13,073 nt of DNA. Source: Selenomonadaceae bacterium UBA3796 (GTDB lineage Bacteria > Bacillota > Negativicutes > Selenomonadales > Selenomonadaceae). Of this stretch, positions 1-7,208 are shown one piece after another (the first letter of the stretch is position 1; every line of letters begins with the position of its first letter). Below the pieces are notes generated by a model that saw only the letters and a program-made list of their open reading frames with translations, was not told the DNA's origin and ran no database searches. Made by a program: the position numbers and the translations under genes. The DNA is taken from assembly GCA_002369175.1 (NCBI GenBank), contig DFES01000036.1, positions 1 through 13,073 of the forward strand, given 5' to 3'.

Positions 1-155
1 CCCACTTCCGCAAGTGGGGGTGTAACATCTCAAAACAGGCGGTGAGCATATACCCGCAGGGCACACGTCTCCCGCCTCGTTGCGACGCGAAGCTAGTCCT
101 ATAGGGAAACGCCAATTGGAAGGTTTTGCCTGCGGCAAAACTTGAACAATTGCGT
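1..155 (+). ncRNA. Candidate structured RNA upstream of cca, family not assigned; 5' end outside window
   Basis: No convincing protein gene lies here, but the stretch is rich in inverted repeats. Bases 1-7 pair with 12-18 (CCCACTT/AAGTGGG, loop CCGC). Bases 37-42 (AGGCGG) pair with 72-77 (CCGCCT), with an alternative GCGG(T)/(A)CCCGC pairing at 39-57. A long imperfect hairpin spans 109-155: ACGC-AATTG pairs with CAATTGCGT around one bulged C, and is capped by GTTTTGCC-TGC-GGCAAAAC at 123-141. Neither hairpin is followed by a T-run, so they do not look like intrinsic terminators. The density of helices suggests a folded RNA, either free-standing or a leader of cca. It does not show the signature sequences I know for T-box, TPP, SAM, cobalamin, tmRNA, SRP or 5S RNA. 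The Firmicutes raiA RNA family is one candidate to test, but I cannot confirm it from memory. Confidence 0.4.
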
Positions 156-166
156 TATAAGCAGGC

Positions 167-172
167 AAGGAG
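167..172 (+). promoter_or_regulatory. Ribosome binding site that sets the cca start
   Basis: AAGGAG lies 8 bases before the ATG at 181. A longer reading of the same frame would begin with TTG at 142, inside the 109-155 hairpin and with no ribosome binding site, so the ATG is preferred. Confidence 0.8.
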
Positions 173-180
173 TGGAATGC

Positions 181-1458
181 ATGGAGGAGATGTTGTTTGC
201 AGAGAAAATCCGGTCTTCTGGGGCCCGTGTATTCCGCGTTGGCGGCTGCGTCAGGGATTCTTTGATGGGGAAGAATCCACGGGACGTGGATTATGTGATT
301 TGCGGCATGGAGGAAACGGATTTTTGCAGACGTTTTCCCGAAGCGAAAAAGGTGGGAAAGAAATTTCCTGTGTATTTGCTGGAAATCTCCGGCAGAATGT
401 GCGAGGCAGCCTTTGCCCGACGCGAAAGGAAGACGGGGCGGGGCTATCGGGGCTTTTGTGTGGAATTCGGTGCCGAAGTGAGCATAGAGGAAGACCTTTT
501 CCGACGGGATACGGCCATGAACAGCATGGCGGAGGAATTGCCCGAAGGAAATCTCATCGATCCCTACGGTGGCCGCAAAGACATTGAAAAGGGCATCATC
601 CGCGCTGTTTCGGAGCATTTCATGGAGGATCCTGTAAGGGCTCTGAGAGCCGCACGTCAGGCGGCGGAGCATGGCTTTTCCATAGAGCCGGGAACCCTTG
701 CATATATGAATCGCTGCGGGGATGAACTGGGGGATGAACCACAGGAGCGGATTCTGAATGAATTCAAAATGGCACTTGCTGCCGAGCGGCCTTCCATATT
801 CTTCCGCAGTTTGCAGGCGGCTGGATTGCTCCGTCTCGTATTTCCCGAGATATACCAGTTGAGGGGAAAGAACCAGCCGGCGTATTTCCACCCGGAAGGG
901 GATGCCTATGAACATTCTCTGCTCGTTCTGGACAAGACCGCAGGAGAAACCGGGAATCTGGCGGCCAGATTTGCCGCTCTGACCCATGATATCGGAAAGG
1001 GGACAACGCCGGAGGAGATGCTGCCCCATCATTACAATCATGAGAAAAGGGGGCTTGCCGTTCTCGCCGGATGGGATAAGCGGATGACCCTGCCAAAGCT
1101 CTGGGTGCAGGCAGCGTCTCTTGTGATATCCCAGCATATGCGGGCGCCCCGTCTGGAGAAACCGGGAAAGATTGTGGAACTTTTGCTGGCGGTGGACAAG
1201 AGCTGTCTGCCCTTTTCGGATTTCAACGCAATTATTCGCGCCGATCATGGAGGCCTTCCCTTTTACCTGCAGAATTATGAGAACATCCTGAGGGTGCTCC
1301 ATTCCGTTTCCGGGAAGGACTGCCCGAAGTATTTGGAGGGCAAGGAGATTGGCCGCTGGATTCGTGCGCAGCAGGTCAGGAACTACATGATGATTGAGAA
1401 GGAATGCAGCGGAGGCGGGGAACATGGCTTGGACGGAACATCAGAGAAAGGCCATTGA
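181..1458 (+). CDS. cca: Multifunctional CCA tRNA nucleotidyltransferase with C-terminal HD domain
   Basis: This 425-residue protein should add or repair the CCA 3' end of tRNAs, using CTP and ATP, in the cytoplasm. The N-terminal class II nucleotidyltransferase head is clear: VGGCVRD at 20-26, the metal-binding pair D35-V-D37, then an RRD motif, LIDPYGG and EDPVRALRAAR. The C-terminal half carries an HD phosphohydrolase domain with H245, H269-D270 (LTHDIGK) and HHYNHE at 283-288. This layout and much of the sequence resemble E. coli Cca, whose HD domain has phosphatase and 2',3'-cyclic phosphodiesterase activity; the same activities here are an inference. The third motif reads RRDTAMNS where the family usually has RRD(F/L)TINA. 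The ATG at 181 follows AAGGAG, and the 3' end overlaps addA by 35 bases, suggesting coupled translation. A poly(A) polymerase is the main alternative, but the HD tail argues for CCA addition. Confidence 0.93.
   Translation: MEEMLFAEKIRSSGARVFRVGGCVRDSLMGKNPRDVDYVICGMEETDFCRRFPEAKKVGKKFPVYLLEISGRMCEAAFARRERKTGRGYRGFCVEFGAEVSIEEDLFRRDTAMNSMAEELPEGNLIDPYGGRKDIEKGIIRAVSEHFMEDPVRALRAARQAAEHGFSIEPGTLAYMNRCGDELGDEPQERILNEFKMALAAERPSIFFRSLQAAGLLRLVFPEIYQLRGKNQPAYFHPEGDAYEHSLLVLDKTAGETGNLAARFAALTHDIGKGTTPEEMLPHHYNHEKRGLAVLAGWDKRMTLPKLWVQAASLVISQHMRAPRLEKPGKIVELLLAVDKSCLPFSDFNAIIRADHGGLPFYLQNYENILRVLHSVSGKDCPKYLEGKEIGRWIRAQQVRNYMMIEKECSGGGEHGLDGTSEKGH
1411..1415 (+). promoter_or_regulatory. Ribosome binding site for addA inside the cca 3' end
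   Basis: GGAGG lies 8 bases before the ATG at 1424, within cca codons. An in-frame TTG at 1394 would add ten residues but has no such site, so the protein beginning MAWTEHQRKA is preferred. Confidence 0.75.
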
Positions 1459-4400
1459 GACGAGGGGAAAGAACCTCCTGGTGGCTGCTGCTGCCGGTTC
1501 AGGCAAAACAGCGGTTCTGGTGGAGCGTATCATTCGTCAGATATTGGCGGGAGAATGCGATGTGGATCGTTTGCTGGTGGTGACCTTCACCCATGCGGCA
1601 GCAGATGAGATGCGTATGCGCATCGAATCCGCTCTCAGAAGGGAATTGGAGAAGGAAGGGGATGAGAAGAAGAGGGAACGGTTGGAACGTCAGATGATTC
1701 TCCTCTCCGGTGCATCCATTTCCACCTTGCATTCCTTTTGCCAGATGATCATTCGTCAGAATTTTTCTTTCCTTGATTTGGATCCGGAGTTCCGCCTGGC
1801 AGGGGAAGAAGAACTCAGAATCATGCAACAGGATGTGTTGGAGGAGCTCTTCGAAGAAGCGTACGAGAGGGGAGAGGCCGGATTCCTCCGCTTTGTCGAT
1901 GCCTTTGGCGGCGATGAGCGGGGTGACGGAAAACTGTACGGACTGCTGCTTCAATTGTATCACTTCTCGCAGAGCCAGCCCTTTCCGAAGCAATGGCTTT
2001 CCTCTTTGCCCTCCTTCTTGGATTTGCCGGAGGATAAAGGACTGGAGGATACACCGTGGTACGGCGTGGTGCGGGGGGAAATCGGGCGGAGCCTTGCGGA
2101 AGCATCGGAGGAAAATGCCCGTACCCATGCAGTGGCAGAAACCTTGGGATGGGAGCCGTATCTGGAAACCCTGGCAGCCGATCACCTCCTCTTGGAGTCC
2201 CTGTGCGGAATCTTGAAGAAAGGCTCTTGGGAGGAGCTTCGGAAAGCCTTTTCCAGTGCGGCCTTTGAGCGTTTGAAAACTGTGCGCGGCATGGATCCTG
2301 AGGCAAAGGAGCTGGCAGCTTCTCTTGTGAAAAAGCCAAGGGAGCACTACAAGGGATTGGTTGCTTCTCTGGCCAAAAAATACTTTCAGGAATCGGAAGC
2401 GGAACTCATAGAGGATATGAGGGCGGCGAGGAAGGATGTGGAGGAGCTTTGTTCCCTGACGCTGGAGTTTGCCGAGGCTTTTGCTGCCGCAAAGCAGGAA
2501 AAAGCCCTTGTGGACTTCAATGATTTGGAGCATTTTGCGCTGGAGCTTCTGTGCGGCGGAGTGGAGGATGGAATCCTCCAGCCCTCCGGTGTGGCACGGG
2601 CACTGCAGGAACGGTTCCGGGCGGTCATGGTGGACGAATATCAGGATACCAATGGCGTCCAGGAAGCAATTCTTTCCCTGGTGGCAGGGCAGGAATCTCC
2701 GAATCTTTTTTGCGTTGGAGATGTGAAACAGAGCATTTATCGCTTTCGTCTGGCAGACCCCCTGCTTTTTCTGAGAAAATACCGGGACTATCCGAAGATG
2801 GGGGATGATTTTGCCCGCATTGACCTTTCCCAGAACTTTCGAAGCCGTCCCGAGATACTCTCCGCCATCAATTTCATCTTTACCCAGGTGATGACAAGGG
2901 ATGCAATGGAGCTGGACTACGACAAGGATGCGGCTCTCTACCCGGGAGCAGAGTATCCTCCCTGTGAGGGGATGCCTGCACAAAGCGCAGTAGAGCTGGA
3001 TATCCTCTTTGGTGATGTGGAAGAGGAGGAGAGCGGGGAACCGGAAGAAGAGGACGAAACAGAAGACCTCAAGGGCTTGGAATTGGAAGGGCAGGTCATT
3101 GCAAACAGGCTGAAGCAGCTCATGGCGGACGGAAGGCAGGTTTTTGACAAGGCGTCAAAATCATACCGGCCCCTGCAATGGAGGGATATCGTGGTGTTGC
3201 TCCGTTCCGTCAAAGGGAAGGCGGACCGGGTGCTGGACATCCTCAAAAAAAATGATATTCCTGCCTATGCCTCTGCGGATGTGGGATATTTTGAAGAACA
3301 GGAAGTTCGCGTTATGCTGTCCCTGCTTTCCGTGCTGCACAATGCCCGTCAGGATATTCCGCTGGCAGCGGTTCTGGCATCTCCCATTGGGGGAATGAGT
3401 TTCAAGGAATTGGCGCAAATCCGGCTGGCGGCGCCGGAAGAGGATCTCTACGGCGCACTGCTGGAGACGGTGGCTCCGGATTTCAACGGAGATGCGGAGC
3501 TTTCGGCCAAGGCGGGCGGATTTTTGGCGAGGCTTTCCGGCTGGCGGAGCCTTGCCAGGGAGGTCAGCGTTCCGGAGCTTATCTGGCAGCTCTACCGCGA
3601 TACAGGCTACTACGATTATGCAGGAGGTCTTCCCGGGGGGCTCATACGGCAGGCAAATCTCCGCATGCTGGTCGATCGGGCGGCAGAGTACGAAAAGACA
3701 AATTTTCGGGGATTGTTCCGTTTTCTGCGTTTTGTAGATCGGATGAAGGATATGGATACGGATCTTGCAGTTGCCCGTGTGCTGGGTGAGCAGGAAGACG
3801 TAGTCCGCATCATGAGCATCCACAAGAGCAAAGGGCTGGAATTTCCGGTGGTTGTTCTCGCAGATATGGGAAAGAAATTCAATCTGATGGATGCTTCGGC
3901 AGATCTCCTCATGCACAGGGAATTGGGGCTTGGCCCCTATCTGGTGGATACGGAAGCGTCCTTCCGTTATCCTACCTTTGCCCGACAGGCCATTGCAGCA
4001 AAGCTTTTGCAGGAAAACAAGGCGGAGGAGCTCAGGCTGTTGTATGTGGCGTTGACAAGGGCACGGGAAAAGCTCATTCTCATCGGCAGTGTGAGGAACG
4101 AATCGAAATTGGTGCGTAAGCTGGACAAATGGGCGCAATATGTGGAAAGAACCCATGTCCGCTTGCCGGAACATGCCTCCTTTGGAGCGGACACCTTCCT
4201 GGATTGGGTGGGGATGACGGTCATTCGCCATAAAGAGGGGGAGCTCTTGCGGGAAAAGGCCTCTGTTCCTTGTGAATGGAGAGATTTTCTCGACTATGAG
4301 GATGCTTCCCATTGGCAGATCCACCTGCTTCCCTCCTCCGATGTCCGGATAGGGAAGACAGATGCCGCAAAGGAAGATGAGCTCCTGCAGGTTGTGGCTC

Positions 4401-5155
4401 GGAGACAGCCGCTTCCGGATTCCCCGAAGCGCGACTTTGTCAGAAGCCTTCTTGACTGGCATTATGATATGCATGGGTTGGAACAGGTTCCTTCCAAACT
4501 CTCCGTTACGGAGATCAAGCGCCGCTTCGCCGAAGACGACGAAGCAGAGGTTCTCATCCATGGACAGGAGGCGCCCATGGAGTGGAAGCGGCCGGATTTC
4601 CTGCAGGGGAAGGGCGGGCTTTCCAGCATGGAATATGGAACGCTCATGCACAGCGTGATGCAGCATATCGATTATATGGGAGATCTGAGCTATTCGGGCA
4701 TCCAGGCGCAGCTGGAGACGATGAAGGCTGAGGAGATTCTGCTGCCGGAGCAGTTGCGGAGAATCCGCATCAGGAATGTCCAAGCCTTCTTCCAATCTTT
4801 TCTGGGACAGCGGATGCGGCAGGCGGCAAGGGTCTGGCGGGAGCTTCCCTTCAGCCGGATGCTTCCGGCTCATGCATTCTATGCTGGTGTCGAGGACAGG
4901 GAAACACTTTTCGTTCAGGGGATCATTGACCTTCTCTTTGAAGAAGCGGATGGAGGACTTGTCCTTGTGGACTACAAGACGGATCGGGATACTGCACCGG
5001 AGCAGGTGCGAAGAAATTATCAGCTCCAGATCCGCCTTTACAGCAAGGCGGTGGAAGACATTCTCCAGAGGGAAGTCAAGGAGAAATACCTTTATATGCT
5101 GCACGATGGAACCATTGTTTCCTTGACAGAAATGCGAGAAGGCTCTGCTTTGTGA
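1424..5155 (+). CDS. addA: ATP-dependent helicase/nuclease subunit A (AddA)
   Basis: AddA is the motor and one nuclease of the AddAB complex, which resects double-strand DNA ends for RecA-dependent repair. At 1243 residues it is full length (B. subtilis AddA is about 1230). Superfamily 1 helicase motifs appear in order: Q7, Walker A AAAGSGKT at 22-29, Walker B VDEYQD at 403-408, GDVKQ at 432-436, QNFRSR at 470-475, VRIMSIHKSKGLEF at 794-807 and LLYVALTRAR at 872-881. The C-terminal RecB-type nuclease has H1076, D1169 (GIIDLL) and D1183-Y-K1185, so it appears catalytically intact. A very acidic linker lies at about 531-548. The gene overlaps the end of cca by 35 bases. Its usual partner gene addB is not directly upstream, where it normally sits, so AddB must be encoded elsewhere or a different partner is used. 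Confidence 0.97.
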   Translation: MAWTEHQRKAIETRGKNLLVAAAAGSGKTAVLVERIIRQILAGECDVDRLLVVTFTHAAADEMRMRIESALRRELEKEGDEKKRERLERQMILLSGASISTLHSFCQMIIRQNFSFLDLDPEFRLAGEEELRIMQQDVLEELFEEAYERGEAGFLRFVDAFGGDERGDGKLYGLLLQLYHFSQSQPFPKQWLSSLPSFLDLPEDKGLEDTPWYGVVRGEIGRSLAEASEENARTHAVAETLGWEPYLETLAADHLLLESLCGILKKGSWEELRKAFSSAAFERLKTVRGMDPEAKELAASLVKKPREHYKGLVASLAKKYFQESEAELIEDMRAARKDVEELCSLTLEFAEAFAAAKQEKALVDFNDLEHFALELLCGGVEDGILQPSGVARALQERFRAVMVDEYQDTNGVQEAILSLVAGQESPNLFCVGDVKQSIYRFRLADPLLFLRKYRDYPKMGDDFARIDLSQNFRSRPEILSAINFIFTQVMTRDAMELDYDKDAALYPGAEYPPCEGMPAQSAVELDILFGDVEEEESGEPEEEDETEDLKGLELEGQVIANRLKQLMADGRQVFDKASKSYRPLQWRDIVVLLRSVKGKADRVLDILKKNDIPAYASADVGYFEEQEVRVMLSLLSVLHNARQDIPLAAVLASPIGGMSFKELAQIRLAAPEEDLYGALLETVAPDFNGDAELSAKAGGFLARLSGWRSLAREVSVPELIWQLYRDTGYYDYAGGLPGGLIRQANLRMLVDRAAEYEKTNFRGLFRFLRFVDRMKDMDTDLAVARVLGEQEDVVRIMSIHKSKGLEFPVVVLADMGKKFNLMDASADLLMHRELGLGPYLVDTEASFRYPTFARQAIAAKLLQENKAEELRLLYVALTRAREKLILIGSVRNESKLVRKLDKWAQYVERTHVRLPEHASFGADTFLDWVGMTVIRHKEGELLREKASVPCEWRDFLDYEDASHWQIHLLPSSDVRIGKTDAAKEDELLQVVARRQPLPDSPKRDFVRSLLDWHYDMHGLEQVPSKLSVTEIKRRFAEDDEAEVLIHGQEAPMEWKRPDFLQGKGGLSSMEYGTLMHSVMQHIDYMGDLSYSGIQAQLETMKAEEILLPEQLRRIRIRNVQAFFQSFLGQRMRQAARVWRELPFSRMLPAHAFYAGVEDRETLFVQGIIDLLFEEADGGLVLVDYKTDRDTAPEQVRRNYQLQIRLYSKAVEDILQREVKEKYLYMLHDGTIVSLTEMREGSAL

Positions 5156-5222
5156 ACCGATGGGTTGTGTTGTGTGTCTATGTTCTAAACCTGTACATGG
5201 GAGCTGTTGACGAGGTAGCGAA

Positions 5223-5567
5223 ATGAAAAATCACAAAAAAAATGAAAAGGGCGATGCCCTTCAGGAAGGCAAGATGACCAAGGCTCTTGCAGCGGATAAC
5301 AGTACAGAGGCCATTGCCCGCTATATCATCGGAATACTGTTCGATGTCAAGGATACTGTCTACGAAATCCATCGGATGCAGGACACGCTGAAATGGCTCC
5401 TGGTCAGTTATCACAAATACCATGATCTTCTGCAGGATATGGAATCCTATCGGCGGGCCATGCAGATTCTCTCCGACGGCAACGATGAAAAAGTTGCCTG
5501 CGCCCTGAAGCGCGCAAAGATGGAGATTATGGAAGAATGGGAAAAGGAAAAGGAAAAGGTTCGGTAG
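5223..5567 (+). CDS. Small helical protein of unknown function
   Basis: I do not recognise this 114-residue protein. It starts at an ATG 7 bases after GAGG (5212-5215). The N-terminus is lysine-rich and probably disordered (about 1-25). Residues from about 26 to the end read as almost continuous helix, including the hydrophobic stretch ARYIIGILFDV near 32-42, a Y/H-rich segment (VSYHKYHDLLQDMESY) and a strongly charged tail (EEWEKEKEKVR). No signal peptide, convincing membrane span or cysteine metal site is visible. It follows addA after 67 bases with no terminator between, and a strong terminator follows it, so it is probably the last gene of the cca-addA transcript. The gap before it is larger than elsewhere in the operon, and no good promoter is seen there. 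Function cannot be inferred beyond possible co-expression with DNA repair. Confidence 0.75.
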   Translation: MKNHKKNEKGDALQEGKMTKALAADNSTEAIARYIIGILFDVKDTVYEIHRMQDTLKWLLVSYHKYHDLLQDMESYRRAMQILSDGNDEKVACALKRAKMEIMEEWEKEKEKVR

Positions 5568-5577
5568 CCGATTGTGT

Positions 5578-5620
5578 TCTGCCTTGCTGAAATATGCTCT
5601 GCAAGGCAGATTTTATTTTG
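5578..5620 (+). terminator. Intrinsic terminator after the cca-addA operon
   Basis: A perfect 10-bp stem (TCTGCCTTGC at 5578-5587 with GCAAGGCAGA at 5601-5610) and a 13-base loop are followed by TTTTATTTTG. It acts on the + strand only, since the other side has no T-run. It separates the repair operon from the histidine promoter immediately downstream. Confidence 0.88.
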
Positions 5621-5623
5621 TGC

Positions 5624-5653
5624 TTGCTGTATCCGGTGGAAATGTGCTATAAT
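5624..5653 (+). promoter_or_regulatory. Promoter of the yerC-his operon (extended -10)
   Basis: A perfect -10 box TATAAT (5648-5653) is preceded by TG one base upstream (5645-5646), an extended -10. A poor -35 (TTGCTG, 5624-5629) lies 18 bases away, which the extended -10 would offset. Transcription would start near 5660, giving a short leader with no room for a T-box or attenuator before yerC. It sits directly behind the terminator, as expected for a new operon. Confidence 0.75.
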
Positions 5654-5669
5654 TATTTTCGCAAAGTAA
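5653..5669 (+). promoter_or_regulatory. Candidate operator, probably for YerC/HisR
   Basis: The 17-bp sequence TTATTTTCGCAAAGTAA is a near-perfect palindrome centred on G5661 (pattern TTAnTTTnnnAAAnTAA, 6 of 8 pairs symmetric). It touches the last base of the -10 box and covers the likely transcription start, so a bound dimer would block transcription. The first gene of the operon encodes a TrpR-family repressor, which makes autoregulation and feedback control of histidine genes the simplest reading. No binding has been shown here. Confidence 0.5.
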
Positions 5670-5698
5670 AGTGGTAAAGAATGAAAATATCTTACAGC

Positions 5699-5703
5699 AG
5701 GAG
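5699..5703 (+). promoter_or_regulatory. Ribosome binding site that favours the later yerC start
   Basis: AGGAG lies 10 bases before the ATG at 5714. The earlier in-frame ATG at 5681 has no recognisable ribosome binding site and would add 11 residues not typical of YerC proteins. Confidence 0.55.
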
Positions 5704-5713
5704 TGACGAGGGT

Positions 5714-6037
5714 ATGGCGAACCAGAAATGGAAGGACGATCTGACGGATCGGCTATGCAGGGTACTTCTTTCCTTGCAGGATGTGGAGGAATGCTATGCC
5801 TTTCTGGAGGATATCTGCACCATCAGCGAGCTAAGGTCCCTTTCCCAGCGGTTGGAAGTTGCCAGGATGCTGGATGAGCGGCATACTTACGAGGATATTG
5901 TCCTGCGGACGGGAGCCAGCACGGCAACCATCAGCCGCGTCAAACGCTGCCTCAATTATGGGGCGGATGGATACAAGCTGGTATTGGGACGCGTAAAGGA
6001 AACTATGGATAAGGATGATGAGAATGGAAAAGGATAA
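5714..6037 (+). CDS. yerC: TrpR/YerC-family transcriptional regulator, probable histidine repressor (HisR)
   Basis: This 107-residue protein matches the YerC/YecD branch of the TrpR repressor superfamily. Signature parts are VEECYAFLEDICT (24-36), SELRSLSQRLEVARML (38-53) and the helix-turn-helix with TYEDIVLRTGAS, TATISR and CLNYGADGY (58-87). Comparative genomics has linked YerC-type TrpR proteins in Gram-positive bacteria to histidine genes under the name HisR. Its place as first gene of a his operon, next to a palindrome over the promoter, supports that role here. It probably binds DNA as a dimer with histidine or a related signal as effector, though the effector is inferred. The tail (MDKDDENGKG) is short and charged. 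The reading frame also allows a start at 5681. The 3' end overlaps hisZ by 14 bases. Confidence 0.93.
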   Translation: MANQKWKDDLTDRLCRVLLSLQDVEECYAFLEDICTISELRSLSQRLEVARMLDERHTYEDIVLRTGASTATISRVKRCLNYGADGYKLVLGRVKETMDKDDENGKG

Positions 6038-7208
6038 AGTCATATTGGAAATACCCTATGGAACCAGGGATTTCCTTCCGGATGAGGCGGCGGGAAAGCG
6101 TGCCGTCGAGAATCGGCTGGCGGATTTGTTTGTCCGATGGGGCTACCATGAGGTGGTAACGCCCACGCTTGAGTATCTGGATACACTGACGATGGGAAGC
6201 GGACGCTCCCTGGAATCCCATATGTTCAAGTTCTTTGACCGGAACAACCGGACGGTGGCGCTTCGACATGAGATGACGACTCCCATTGCGCGATTAGCGG
6301 CCAGCAGGCTCAAAGACCACGCTATGCCCCTGAAGCTTTCCTATATCAGCAATGTCTATCGCTATGAGCAGACCCAGACGGGACGCCAGTGCGAATTCTA
6401 CCAGGCCGGTGTGGAACTCATGGGCAGCAGCAGTGCCGTGGCGGATGCGGAGATTGTCGCTCTGGCCATTCAGGGGCTTTTGTGTTCCGGTCTCAAGGCT
6501 TTCAAGCTTTGTCTCGGGCAGGTAGAGTTTGTGAACGGCATCATGGATCAGTACCAGCTGGCGGGAAACGTCAAAGAAAACATCAAAAAAACCATGGAGG
6601 AACGCGATCTCGTGGGCTTGGAGCATTTGGTGGATTCGCTGGATCTGCCGAGAAATGCAAAGGATGTCCTCAAGAAAATCCCACTTCTTCACGGCAACGG
6701 GGATATGCTGAAAAGTGCATATGAAATGGCTCTGAATGCCCAGAGCCGAAGGGCTCTTGACAATCTTGCAGAAATTTTCTCTCTCCTGGAATGCTATGGC
6801 GTGGCTCAGTATGTCACCTTTGACCTCGGCATTATCCGCGATTTCAGCTATTACACCGGCATGGTTTTTGAGGCATACACCCCCGGATTGGGGTTCCCGC
6901 TTTGCGGAGGCGGCCGCTATGACCACATGCTGTCTGATTTCGGCAATGCTTGTCCCGCAACGGGGTTTGCCATTGGCATAGAACGGATTCTCCTGGCTCT
7001 GGAGCGGCAGGGCATCGCGAGACCGGAAAGCCCCAAGGATGTTTTCGTGGGGTACCACGAGGGAAAAACGGCGGCGGCCATCGCACGGGCAGAAGAACTT
7101 CGGTCTGAGGGCAAGATGGTGGAATTATCCCTGTCTCCCCAATCGGAGGCGGAGGCCGTGAGCTATCAGAGGGAAATGGGCTATAAGGAGCTGGTGTACA
7201 TCCCATGA
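6024..7208 (+). CDS. hisZ: ATP phosphoribosyltransferase regulatory subunit (HisZ)
   Basis: HisZ is a histidyl-tRNA synthetase paralogue that cannot charge tRNA. It forms a hetero-octamer with short HisG and is needed for activity and histidine feedback of the first pathway step. The 394-residue protein has the class II synthetase fold signs: PYGTRDFLPDEA (11-22), a motif 2 region near 71-90 (FDRNNRTVALRHEMTTPIAR), YRYEQTQTGRQCEFYQAGVE and motif 3-like FAIGIERILLAL. At the histidine loop it reads RDFSYYTGMVFE (272-283) rather than the RGLDYYTGTVFE of true synthetases. It is shorter than HisS and does not show a clear anticodon-binding domain. The pairing with short-form hisG two genes later confirms the call. 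The start at 6024 is chosen because AAGG (6011-6014) is well spaced; ATGs at 6015 and 6018 are in the same frame. Confidence 0.95.
   Translation: MEKDKVILEIPYGTRDFLPDEAAGKRAVENRLADLFVRWGYHEVVTPTLEYLDTLTMGSGRSLESHMFKFFDRNNRTVALRHEMTTPIARLAASRLKDHAMPLKLSYISNVYRYEQTQTGRQCEFYQAGVELMGSSSAVADAEIVALAIQGLLCSGLKAFKLCLGQVEFVNGIMDQYQLAGNVKENIKKTMEERDLVGLEHLVDSLDLPRNAKDVLKKIPLLHGNGDMLKSAYEMALNAQSRRALDNLAEIFSLLECYGVAQYVTFDLGIIRDFSYYTGMVFEAYTPGLGFPLCGGGRYDHMLSDFGNACPATGFAIGIERILLALERQGIARPESPKDVFVGYHEGKTAAAIARAEELRSEGKMVELSLSPQSEAEAVSYQREMGYKELVYIP

Noticed and set aside
123..143. GTTTTGCC/GGCAAAAC hairpin as an intrinsic terminator
   Set aside because: It is not followed by a T-run on either strand; it fits better as part of a larger RNA fold.
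126..587. A 153-codon + strand frame overlapping the start of cca
   Set aside because: Composition is shadow-like (Arg/Gly/Cys rich) and it conflicts with the well-supported cca frame.
1499..2983. Antisense open frame of 494 codons opposite addA
   Set aside because: No recognisable domain, no ribosome binding site, and it lies wholly opposite an intact AddA; long antisense frames are common opposite G+C-biased genes.
3161..5104. Antisense open frame of 647 codons opposite addA
   Set aside because: Its length is striking, but the peptide has no domain-like pattern and it mirrors AddA codon usage, so it is a shadow.
5654..5713. T-box or histidine attenuator leader for the his operon
   Set aside because: The leader from the likely start site is only about 55 bases and shows no T-box sequence, His codon run or terminator hairpin.
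6024..7208. Histidyl-tRNA synthetase (HisS) instead of HisZ
   Set aside because: The RGLDYYTG loop is changed to RDFSYYTG, the C-terminal anticodon domain is not evident, and short hisG nearby requires HisZ.
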